10,554 nucleotides of DNA, taken from Fimenecus sp045611635. GTDB lineage: Bacteria; Bacillota; Clostridia; Oscillospirales; Acutalibacteraceae. The stretch spans positions 1 through 10,554 of the forward strand of contig JAZKXL010000081.1 in assembly GCA_045611635.1 (NCBI GenBank), written 5' to 3'. Under the pieces are notes generated by a model. The model made no database searches and was not told the origin of the DNA. It worked only from the letters and a program-made list of their open reading frames with translations. Both the position numbers and the translations under genes were made by a program. Below are positions 5,591 through 10,554 of the stretch, in pieces. Position 1 is the first letter of the stretch. Each line of letters opens with the position of its first letter.

Positions 5591-6292
5591 TTATTCAGCG
5601 TCGTCGCTCTTTTTTCTTGTAAGAACAAGTGCTGCACCTGCTACAAGTGCTACTGCTGCAACTGAAATAACTGCTGTGTCACCAGTGTCAGGAATTAAGT
5701 CGTCATCTTCACTACCACTTTCGTCACCGAATGTGTCATCCCATGCGTCATCACCTTCAACACTGCCGTCACCTGCGTCACCGCTATCGCCACTGCCGCT
5801 GCCGAAAATCATATCACCAATTGAGCCGAGAATGCCAAGGATTGTGTTAAGGAAGTCTGAATCATCTGATTCACTTTCTTCATCATCAGGAAGTGTTACA
5901 TCAGGAAGTGTTTCATCAGGAAGTGTAACTTCAGGAATAACAATGCCCATATCAGCAAGGCCTTTTTCGATTTGTACAAAAGCTTCAGCAAGTTTAGTTG
6001 CGTCTTCTGAATTTGCAGCAAATGCTTCTAAAACTACTGGAAGGTCATCTACTGTGTATAATCCTTGACCGTCACCTGTGTCTAAGTCACCAAGCATTTC
6101 AGTAACTACAGCTGCTGGGTCAGAACCTTCAGCATTAAGAAGTTCTGCATAATATGCACCAAGTTCAGCTGGGTCAGTTGGCTTTGTTGCCTCTACTACT
6201 GTTGTTGATTCATCGTCAGTTGTCGCAAAAGTTGGGAATGCAAAAGCAAAAACCATAACTAATGCAAGAACGATTGAAAGAGTCTTTTTCAT
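5591..6292 (-). CDS. Acidic secreted surface protein with LPXTG-like (IPDTGD) sorting tail
   Basis: The 233-residue protein begins with a typical signal peptide (MKKT, hydrophobic core about 5-22, likely cleavage near FATT at 22-25). A mainly helical region (about 36-118) follows, then three tandem LPD repeats (122-136), then a Ser/Gly/Asp/Glu-rich stretch (137-198) with almost no basic residues. The end is a sortase-type signal: IPDTGD (200-205), a hydrophobic helix (about 207-225) and RKK. Anchoring to the wall by a sortase is inferred; the motif has Ile in place of Leu. A frame open further upstream (to 6409) runs across the promoter and is rejected; ATG 6292 has AAAGGA upstream and starts the signal peptide. 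No catalytic motif is visible, and the function is unknown. Confidence 0.88.
   Translation of the reverse strand: MKKTLSIVLALVMVFAFAFPTFATTDDESTTVVEATKPTDPAELGAYYAELLNAEGSDPAAVVTEMLGDLDTGDGQGLYTVDDLPVVLEAFAANSEDATKLAEAFVQIEKGLADMGIVIPEVTLPDETLPDVTLPDDEESESDDSDFLNTILGILGSIGDMIFGSGSGDSGDAGDGSVEGDDAWDDTFGDESGSEDDDLIPDTGDTAVISVAAVALVAGAALVLTRKKSDDAE
5886..5930 (-). repeat. Three 15-bp tandem repeats in the surface-protein gene
   Basis: Three consecutive 15-bp units share the core TCAGGAAGTGT (plus strand) and encode a five-residue unit (V/E)TLPD(E/V). A fourth copy begins at 5931 but breaks down. Copy number could vary by slippage. Confidence 0.85.
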
Positions 6293-6347
6293 AATTAATC
6301 TAATCCTTTCGAGAGAAGTTTCGGGTATTACACCTCTATTCTTGTTC

Positions 6348-6376
6348 ATTATAACCAAACATTTAAAAAAAGTCAA
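6348..6376 (-). promoter_or_regulatory. Sigma-A-type promoter of the surface-protein gene
   Basis: On the minus strand TTGACT (6371-6376), a 17-bp spacer and a perfect TATAAT (6348-6353). The leader to ATG 6292 is about 50 nt. The hexamers are identical to those of the zinc-finger/murT promoter, pointing to high constitutive expression. Confidence 0.9.
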
Positions 6377-6395
6377 CAATTTTCTTTCAAAAAAC

Positions 6396-6423
6396 TTGAA
6401 TATTTTCACGTTAATTTTATGAA
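6396..6423 (+). promoter_or_regulatory. Possible promoter of the 61-residue protein gene
   Basis: TTGAAT (6396-6401) and TATGAA (6418-6423) are separated by 16 bp ahead of the small gene. The -10 is a poor match, so this is tentative. It would be divergent from the surface-protein promoter. Confidence 0.3.
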
Positions 6424-6459
6424 ACTAATAACGAAAAAATATCTATAGGAGGTGCAATT

Positions 6460-6645
6460 ATGTTTTTTAAAAGAAATAATGAGAAAAAGGTAGAAAAAGC
6501 AAGGCAAAAAATTGATAAACTAAGTGAAGAAATTGCGGAAATTTGGAGTGCTCAAGATGAAATCGGACAATTTGACACAAATGGAAGCTATACGGGAAAT
6601 CCTGACGGATTTGATGTTCCCGTGCAAGATGCGGACGACTTATGA
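6460..6645 (+). CDS. Small charged protein of unknown function, C-terminal QDADDL
   Basis: The 61-residue product has a basic N-terminal segment (MFFKRNNEKK), a charged helix (about 9-30, KVEKARQKIDKLSEEIAEIW), and an acidic extended tail with GSYTGNPDGFDVPVQDADDL. AGGAGGT (6447-6453) stands 6 nt before the ATG, the strongest argument that it is translated. The SYTG-x-P and PVQDADDL pieces look like a conserved signature that I recall loosely from other clostridial small proteins; this is memory, not a search. No signal peptide, membrane helix or metal ligands are seen. It lies alone between a divergent surface-protein gene and the rimP operon, in the same direction as rimP and with no clear terminator after it, so partial read-through into rimP is possible. 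Confidence 0.78.
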   Translation: MFFKRNNEKKVEKARQKIDKLSEEIAEIWSAQDEIGQFDTNGSYTGNPDGFDVPVQDADDL

Positions 6646-6688
6646 AATATACTGTATTAATATTGTATGAAAAAATTCAAAAAAACTC

Positions 6689-6717
6689 TTGATTTTGTTC
6701 TTTATATATGGTATTAT
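6689..6717 (+). promoter_or_regulatory. Sigma-A-type promoter of the rimP-nusA-infB operon
   Basis: TTGATT (6689-6694), a 17-bp spacer and TATTAT (6712-6717) lie between the small gene and rimP. Transcription would start near 6724 and give a leader of about 105 nt carrying the hairpin at 6742-6773. Confidence 0.75.
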
Positions 6718-6741
6718 TCTTTTCGGTAAGAATATTCGTGT

Positions 6742-6773
6742 TTTAAGAGAGTGGGGCGACCCGCTCTCTTGAA
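6742..6773 (+). promoter_or_regulatory. Leader hairpin of the rimP operon with GNRA tetraloop
   Basis: AAGAGAG-T-GGG (6745-6755) pairs with CCC-G-CTCTCTT (6760-6770) around a GCGA loop (6756-6759). UUU/GAA extends it by three pairs, to 14 bp with two G-U pairs. Only three T residues follow, so it is a poor intrinsic terminator and better read as a structured leader element, possibly a protein-binding or mRNA-stabilising structure. No ligand-binding architecture is visible. Confidence 0.65.
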
Positions 6774-6828
6774 TTTATATGGATGTTTTTCAAAAACAAT
6801 GACAATTTAATATTTACAGGAGGTTTTT

Positions 6829-7308
6829 ATGAAAAAAAACACAGCTTCCGTAGTTTGGGACATTGCCAAACCTATTGCCGACGAATTAGGTCTTATTCTT
6901 TGGGACGTTAAATTCGTTAAAGAAGGTGCTAGATGGTATCTTCGCATTACTATTGACAAAGAAGGTGGCGTTAACATTGATGACTGTGTTGATATGCACC
7001 ATGCTATTGACGGTCCATTAGATGATGCTGACCCTATTGAGCAAGCATACAACTTGCAAGTGCAATCACCTGGTATTGAGCGTGAGCTTTGCAGGGACTT
7101 TCACTTTGAATGTTATTTAGGTGAAAAAATTCAGGTGCGCCTCATTAAAGCGTTTGAAGGCAAACGAGAATACAAGGGTATTCTTATTGACTACGACAAC
7201 GACAGCGTTACAATCGCAATTAATGAAGAAACTGAAATGAACATATTAAAAAAAGAAGCATCTTGGATTAAAGCGGACGATTTTGACGGAATCGGCGACA
7301 TTGACTAA
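6829..7308 (+). CDS. rimP: Ribosome maturation factor RimP
   Basis: The 159-residue protein matches the family in length and layout. An N-terminal alpha/beta domain (1 to about 87) carries GLILWDVKFVKEG, YLRITIDKEGGVNIDDC and the family signature QVQSPGIEREL (77-87). A C-terminal Sm-like beta domain (about 88-150) follows, with KREYKGILIDYDNDSVTIAI. RimP assists late maturation of the 30S subunit in the cytoplasm. AGGAGGT lies 4 nt before the ATG. It is the first gene of the operon with nusA 21 nt downstream, the standard Firmicutes order. Nothing unusual is seen. Confidence 0.96.
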   Translation: MKKNTASVVWDIAKPIADELGLILWDVKFVKEGARWYLRITIDKEGGVNIDDCVDMHHAIDGPLDDADPIEQAYNLQVQSPGIERELCRDFHFECYLGEKIQVRLIKAFEGKREYKGILIDYDNDSVTIAINEETEMNILKKEASWIKADDFDGIGDID

Positions 7309-7329
7309 GATATTGGAGGTATTTGAAAA

Positions 7330-8406
7330 ATGGCTAAGGCAAAAGAAAAGAAGAACAACTTTAAAGAATTTTTTGAAGCAGTTGCTTTAATGGAAAAAGA
7401 AAAAGGTATTCAAGCTGATTACCTTTATGACAAAATCAGCGAAGCAATCGTTAAAGCAGTTAGAAAAGACTACAACAACAAAGACGTAGTTGTTTGCGAC
7501 ATTAACCCTGAAGCACAAACAATGCGCGTTTATGTTCGTCTTAACATTGTTGAAGAAATTACTGATTGGGATACTGATATCCTTGTTATTGATGCTCAGG
7601 AATATCGTGCAGACGCAAAAGATGGCGAAGTTCTTGAAATTGAACTTGATACAATGAAATTCGGCAGAATTGCAGCACAAACTGCAAAGCATGTTATTCG
7701 TCAAGGCATTAAGGATGCTGAGCGTGGTCAAGTTATTCGTGATTTCCAATCAAAAACACAAGACCTTGTTACTGCAAAGGTTAGCCGTATCGACCCAGTT
7801 ACAGGAAACGTTACACTTGAAATTGGTAAAGGTTCTGCAGTGCTTCCTAAGGGTGAACAGGTACCTGGTGAAATATTTACTGAGGGTGTACTTATTAAAG
7901 TTTACATCAGCGAAGTTAAAGATACTGACCGTGGCCCAAGAGTTATGATTTCAAGAACTCACAAAGGTCTTGTAAAACGTCTTTTTGAACAAGAAGTTCC
8001 TGAAATTTATGACGGTGTTGTTACAATCCATTCAATCTCTCGTGAAGCAGGCGTTAGAACAAAAATGGCTGTTAGCAGTTCTGATGAAAATGTTGACCCA
8101 ATCGGCGCATGTATTGGTCAACGCGGTGCTCGTGTAAACAACATTGTTGAGGTTCTCGGCGGTGAGAAAATCGATATTGTTAAATACAGTGAAGACCCTG
8201 CGGAATTTGTTGGCGCAGCACTTGCTCCTGCAAATGTACTTAGCGTTGAAATTGTTGATGCGGATGAAAAGAAATGTCAAGCAACTGTTCCTGACCATCA
8301 GTTATCACTTGCTATTGGCAACAAGGGCTTGAATGCAAAGCTTGCTGCAAAGCTTACTGGTTGGAAAATTGACATTAAACCTGAAAGCGGTTTCTATGAA
8401 GGTTAA
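7330..8406 (+). CDS. nusA: Transcription termination/antitermination factor NusA
   Basis: The 358-residue protein has the compact Gram-positive form: an N-terminal RNA-polymerase-binding domain (1 to about 135), an S1 domain (about 143-210), KH1 (about 211-287, GxxG in CIGQRG at 261-266) and KH2 (about 290-355, GxxG in AIGNKG at 328-333). The acidic C-terminal repeats of proteobacterial NusA are absent, as expected in Firmicutes. NusA binds RNA polymerase and nascent RNA, promoting pausing, intrinsic termination and antitermination. GGAGG lies upstream of the ATG. Position between rimP and ylxR supports the call. Confidence 0.97.
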   Translation: MAKAKEKKNNFKEFFEAVALMEKEKGIQADYLYDKISEAIVKAVRKDYNNKDVVVCDINPEAQTMRVYVRLNIVEEITDWDTDILVIDAQEYRADAKDGEVLEIELDTMKFGRIAAQTAKHVIRQGIKDAERGQVIRDFQSKTQDLVTAKVSRIDPVTGNVTLEIGKGSAVLPKGEQVPGEIFTEGVLIKVYISEVKDTDRGPRVMISRTHKGLVKRLFEQEVPEIYDGVVTIHSISREAGVRTKMAVSSSDENVDPIGACIGQRGARVNNIVEVLGGEKIDIVKYSEDPAEFVGAALAPANVLSVEIVDADEKKCQATVPDHQLSLAIGNKGLNAKLAAKLTGWKIDIKPESGFYEG

Positions 8407-8441
8407 TTGAAAAACCATTTTTTTGAAAGGAGACATAAAGC

Positions 8442-8717
8442 GTGAAACAAAAAAAGATACCAATGCGCAAATGCACAGGTTGTGGTGAACAAAAGCCAAA
8501 AAAAGAGCTTGTTAGAGTTGTTAAAACTCCTGACGGTGAAATATTACTTGACCTAACCGGCAAGGCATCAGGTAGAGGTGCTTACATTTGCAACAACGCT
8601 GAATGTCTTAAAAAAGCCAGAAAGTCAAAACGAATTGACCGAACCTTTGAAGTTACAATTCCTGACGAAATTTATGAACAAATGGAGGCGCAAATCGGTA
8701 AAGATGATGAACAATAA
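8442..8717 (+). CDS. rnpM: YlxR-family RNA-binding protein (RNase P modulator RnpM)
   Basis: The 91-residue protein shows the YlxR signature: RKCTGCGEQKPKKELVRVV (10-28) and GRGAYIC (44-50), with cysteines at 11, 14, 50 and 55. YlxR of Bacillus subtilis has been renamed RnpM because it binds the RNase P RNA and modulates its activity; that is knowledge of the family, not visible here. The start is GTG at 8442, with GAAAGGAGA upstream; the next ATG (8463) would cut seven residues just before the conserved RKCTGC. The gene begins 35 nt after nusA and its last codons overlap the next gene's start. Confidence 0.94.
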   Translation: MKQKKIPMRKCTGCGEQKPKKELVRVVKTPDGEILLDLTGKASGRGAYICNNAECLKKARKSKRIDRTFEVTIPDEIYEQMEAQIGKDDEQ

Positions 8718-9039
8718 TCTTAACGGACTTCTTGGTCTTTGCCGTAAAGCAGGTAAGCTTGCTATTGGTCATGACGCGGTGATTACATCAATCAAGCAAA
8801 GAAAATCTTTTCTTGCACTCACCTGTTGTGACGCGTCAAACCGTCTAAAAAAAGAAATTGCGGATGAATGTGGTTTCAATGGTCGCAACATAAAATATGT
8901 TGACGCACCTTTTACAATGAGCGAGTTAGGATTTGCAATTGGCAAAAAAGCGGGAGTTATTTCAATTGATGAAGAGGGCTTTGCAAACAAGTTACTCAGT
9001 ATTATAACGGGAGGTTATGAACATGGTGAAAAAATATAA
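8704..9039 (+). CDS. ylxQ: L7Ae/L30e-family RNA-binding protein YlxQ
   Basis: From ATG 8704 the protein has 111 residues, close to the family length. LNGLLGLCRKAGKLAIGHDAV opens an L7Ae/L30e/S12e/Gadd45 fold, followed by FLALTCCDASNRLKKEI, FTMSELGFAIGKKAGVISI and DEEGFANKLLSII. Members bind kink-turn RNA; the precise role of YlxQ is unsettled. The start is uncertain: ATG 8704 and 8707 are adjacent and overlap the ylxR 3' end, GGAGG at 8684-8688 is rather far (15 nt), and an earlier in-frame ATG at 8674 is possible but adds residues before the conserved region. The stop overlaps the infB start region by 17 nt, so translation of the two genes is probably coupled. Confidence 0.88.
   Translation: MMNNNLNGLLGLCRKAGKLAIGHDAVITSIKQRKSFLALTCCDASNRLKKEIADECGFNGRNIKYVDAPFTMSELGFAIGKKAGVISIDEEGFANKLLSIITGGYEHGEKI
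9009..9014 (+). promoter_or_regulatory. Ribosome-binding site that decides the infB start
   Basis: GGGAGG ends 2 nt before ATG 9017 and 8 nt before ATG 9023. Only the second has workable spacing, and it gives the expected MVKKYKVHELAK start. Confidence 0.8.
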
Positions 9040-10554
9040 AGTTCACGAACTTGCTAAGGATTTTGACATTCAAAGCAAGTATATTATAGAAACTCTTTCA
9101 AAACACTTTGAGGGTGAAAAGAAATCACAAACTGCCCTTGAAGAAAAAGAGCTTGACCTTTTTATTGACATAATTACAAAAGAAAATTCAGTTACAAACT
9201 TTGATGAATACTTTGCTACTGTTCCACAAGAAAAGCCAAAGAAAGAAGAAAAGAAAGCTGAAAAGAAAGTAGAAAAGAAGGCGGATAAACCTTCTGACGC
9301 TAAAAAAGGTGCTGAAGTTAAGACTGCCGCACCACAACAAAAGGTAGAACAACCTAAGAAGAAAGAGAAAGACCCTAACAAGCCAATGCAAGCTCGTACA
9401 AAGGGTGAAATGCGTCACATTGACACACGTGCTAATTCATTTGACGCTGAAAAATACAACGAAAAATACGAAAATATTGCCCCTGCTAACACACACAACA
9501 GTGACAATATGGTTAAGAAACAAAAACTTAAACAAAAAAGTCAACAATACCGCAAACAAGGTATGAGAAGTAGCAAGAAAGAGACCGAAACTGAACGTCT
9601 TCAAAGAATTGCAGCAGAACGTGCAAAGAAACCACCTGTAATCACTGTTGGTGACGAAATCACAGTTGGTGAATTGGCATCTCGCCTTAAGATGACTGCT
9701 GCTGAAGTTATCAAAAAACTTTTTGCACTTGGTATGATGGCTACAGTTAATGAAGTTATTGACTTTGACACAGCTGAAATTGTTGCAACTGAGCTTGGTG
9801 CAAAAGTTAACCGTGAAGTTGTTGTTACTATTGAAGAAAGAATTATTGACGACTCAGAAGACGATGAGGAAAATCTTGTAACACGTGACCCTGTTGTAGT
9901 TGTTATGGGACACGTTGACCATGGTAAGACATCTCTTCTTGACGCTATTAAGAACACAAACGTTACTGCTACTGAAGCAGGTGGTATTACTCAGCACATT
10001 GGTGCTTATAGAGTAAACCTTAATGGTCAGTATATTACATTCCTTGACACACCTGGTCACGCTGCATTTACTTCAATGCGTGCTCGTGGTGCTCAAGCAA
10101 CTGACGTTGCAATTCTTGTTGTTGCTGCTGACGACGGTATTATGCCACAAACTATTGAGGCAATTAACCACGCTAAAGCGGCTGAGGTTGACATTATTGT
10201 TGCTATTAACAAAATGGATAAACCAGGCACAACAGTTGATAAAATTATGCAACAACTTACTGAGCATGGTCTTGTTCCTGAAGAATGGGGCGGCGATGTT
10301 ATTTGTGTTCCTGTTTCAGCAAAAACACATATGAACATTGATACTCTTCTTGAAAATGTTCTTCTTACAGCTGAAATGAGAGAACTTAAAGCTAACCCTA
10401 ATAGAGCTGCTAAGGGTATTGTTATTGAAGCACGTCTTGACAAGGGTAAAGGTCCAGTTGCTACACTTCTTGTTCAAAATGGCACACTTCATTCAGGCGA
10501 CATTGTTGTTGCAGGTACTGCAGTTGGTCGTGTTCGTGTTATGGTTGACGACAA
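9023..10554 (+). CDS. infB: Translation initiation factor IF-2 (partial, C-terminus beyond the right edge)
   Basis: The 510 visible residues begin with an IF2N domain (KYKVHELAKDF). A long Lys/Glu/Ala-rich linker follows (about 70-200) and then a second IF2N domain (about 212-260, ITVGELASRLKMTAAEVIKKL). The GTPase domain comes next: G1 GHVDHGKT (296-303), G3 DTPGH (342-346), G4 NKMD (396-399) and G5 SAK (432-434). The start of domain II is visible to VRVMVDD; the rest lies outside. IF-2 is a GTPase that brings initiator tRNA to the 30S subunit and promotes 50S joining. It overlaps ylxQ by 17 nt. Confidence 0.97.
   Translation, partial: MVKKYKVHELAKDFDIQSKYIIETLSKHFEGEKKSQTALEEKELDLFIDIITKENSVTNFDEYFATVPQEKPKKEEKKAEKKVEKKADKPSDAKKGAEVKTAAPQQKVEQPKKKEKDPNKPMQARTKGEMRHIDTRANSFDAEKYNEKYENIAPANTHNSDNMVKKQKLKQKSQQYRKQGMRSSKKETETERLQRIAAERAKKPPVITVGDEITVGELASRLKMTAAEVIKKLFALGMMATVNEVIDFDTAEIVATELGAKVNREVVVTIEERIIDDSEDDEENLVTRDPVVVVMGHVDHGKTSLLDAIKNTNVTATEAGGITQHIGAYRVNLNGQYITFLDTPGHAAFTSMRARGAQATDVAILVVAADDGIMPQTIEAINHAKAAEVDIIVAINKMDKPGTTVDKIMQQLTEHGLVPEEWGGDVICVPVSAKTHMNIDTLLENVLLTAEMRELKANPNRAAKGIVIEARLDKGKGPVATLLVQNGTLHSGDIVVAGTAVGRVRVMVDD

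Noticed and set aside
5676..6068. 130-residue plus-strand open frame rich in Ser and Pro
   Set aside because: It is an antisense frame of the acidic, Asp/Ser-rich surface-protein gene; the composition is a mirror effect and there is no ribosome-binding site.
6386..6400. Inverted repeat TTCAA-N5-TTGAA between the divergent promoters as an operator
   Set aside because: The arms are only 5 bp in very AT-rich DNA and could arise by chance; no known consensus is matched.
6293..6409. N-terminal extension of the surface protein (39 extra residues)
   Set aside because: The extension runs through the TTGACT-17-TATAAT promoter and its leader, and would bury the signal peptide. ATG 6292 has its own ribosome-binding site.
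7984..7997. GAAC...GTTC pattern inside nusA as a second LexA box
   Set aside because: The half-sites are separated by 5 bp, not 4, and it lies inside the coding region with no promoter nearby.
9070..9418. Minus-strand frames rich in Phe and Ser opposite infB
   Set aside because: They are the antisense of the Lys/Glu-rich IF-2 linker and have no independent support.

Overview
The window comes from a low-GC Gram-positive bacterium, most likely a Clostridia member of the Oscillospirales/Ruminococcaceae type. This is inferred from the AT-rich sequence, near-consensus Firmicutes promoters (three with a 17-bp spacer next to TATAAT or TACAAT boxes), strong AGGAGG ribosome-binding sites, a MurT gene, an IPDTGD-type wall-sorting tail, and the Gram-positive order rimP-nusA-ylxR-ylxQ-infB. 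Species-level identity cannot be read from the sequence.

Region 1 (1-1032, minus strand): a sigma-A-type promoter drives a small membrane protein with a RING/PHD-like zinc finger. That gene is coupled through a TAATG junction to murT, the ligase subunit of the enzyme that amidates lipid II; murT runs off the left edge. Region 2 (1162-5411, minus strand) is a compact six-gene cassette of phage origin. In transcription order it holds a sigma-region-4-like HTH regulator, a small helical protein, a 690-residue BppU/collagen-like/SGNH-hydrolase fibre protein, a GH25 endolysin, an XhlA-like membrane protein and a holin, closed by a Rho-independent terminator. No capsid, terminase, portal, tail-tube, tape-measure or integrase gene is present. 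Its promoter is near consensus and carries a perfect Gram-positive LexA (SOS) box just downstream of the -10, followed by a terminator-like hairpin in the leader. The cassette therefore looks like a DNA-damage-inducible lysis and surface-binding unit, and it is the most interesting part of the window.

Region 3 (5523-6376, minus strand) is a single-gene unit with its own promoter and terminator. It encodes a very acidic secreted protein ending in an LPXTG-like IPDTGD signal, membrane helix and RKK tail. Region 4 (6460-6645, plus strand) is a 61-residue charged small protein with a strong ribosome-binding site. Region 5 (6689-10554, plus strand) is the translation/transcription operon: a promoter, a leader with a GNRA-capped hairpin, then rimP, nusA, ylxR (rnpM), ylxQ (L7Ae family) and infB, which runs off the right edge.

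Several starts were set from ribosome-binding-site position and not from the longest reading frame. The endolysin starts at ATG 2578, the surface protein at 6292, ylxQ probably at 8704, and infB at 9023. The HTH regulator and the small helical protein both use TTG, and ylxR uses GTG.
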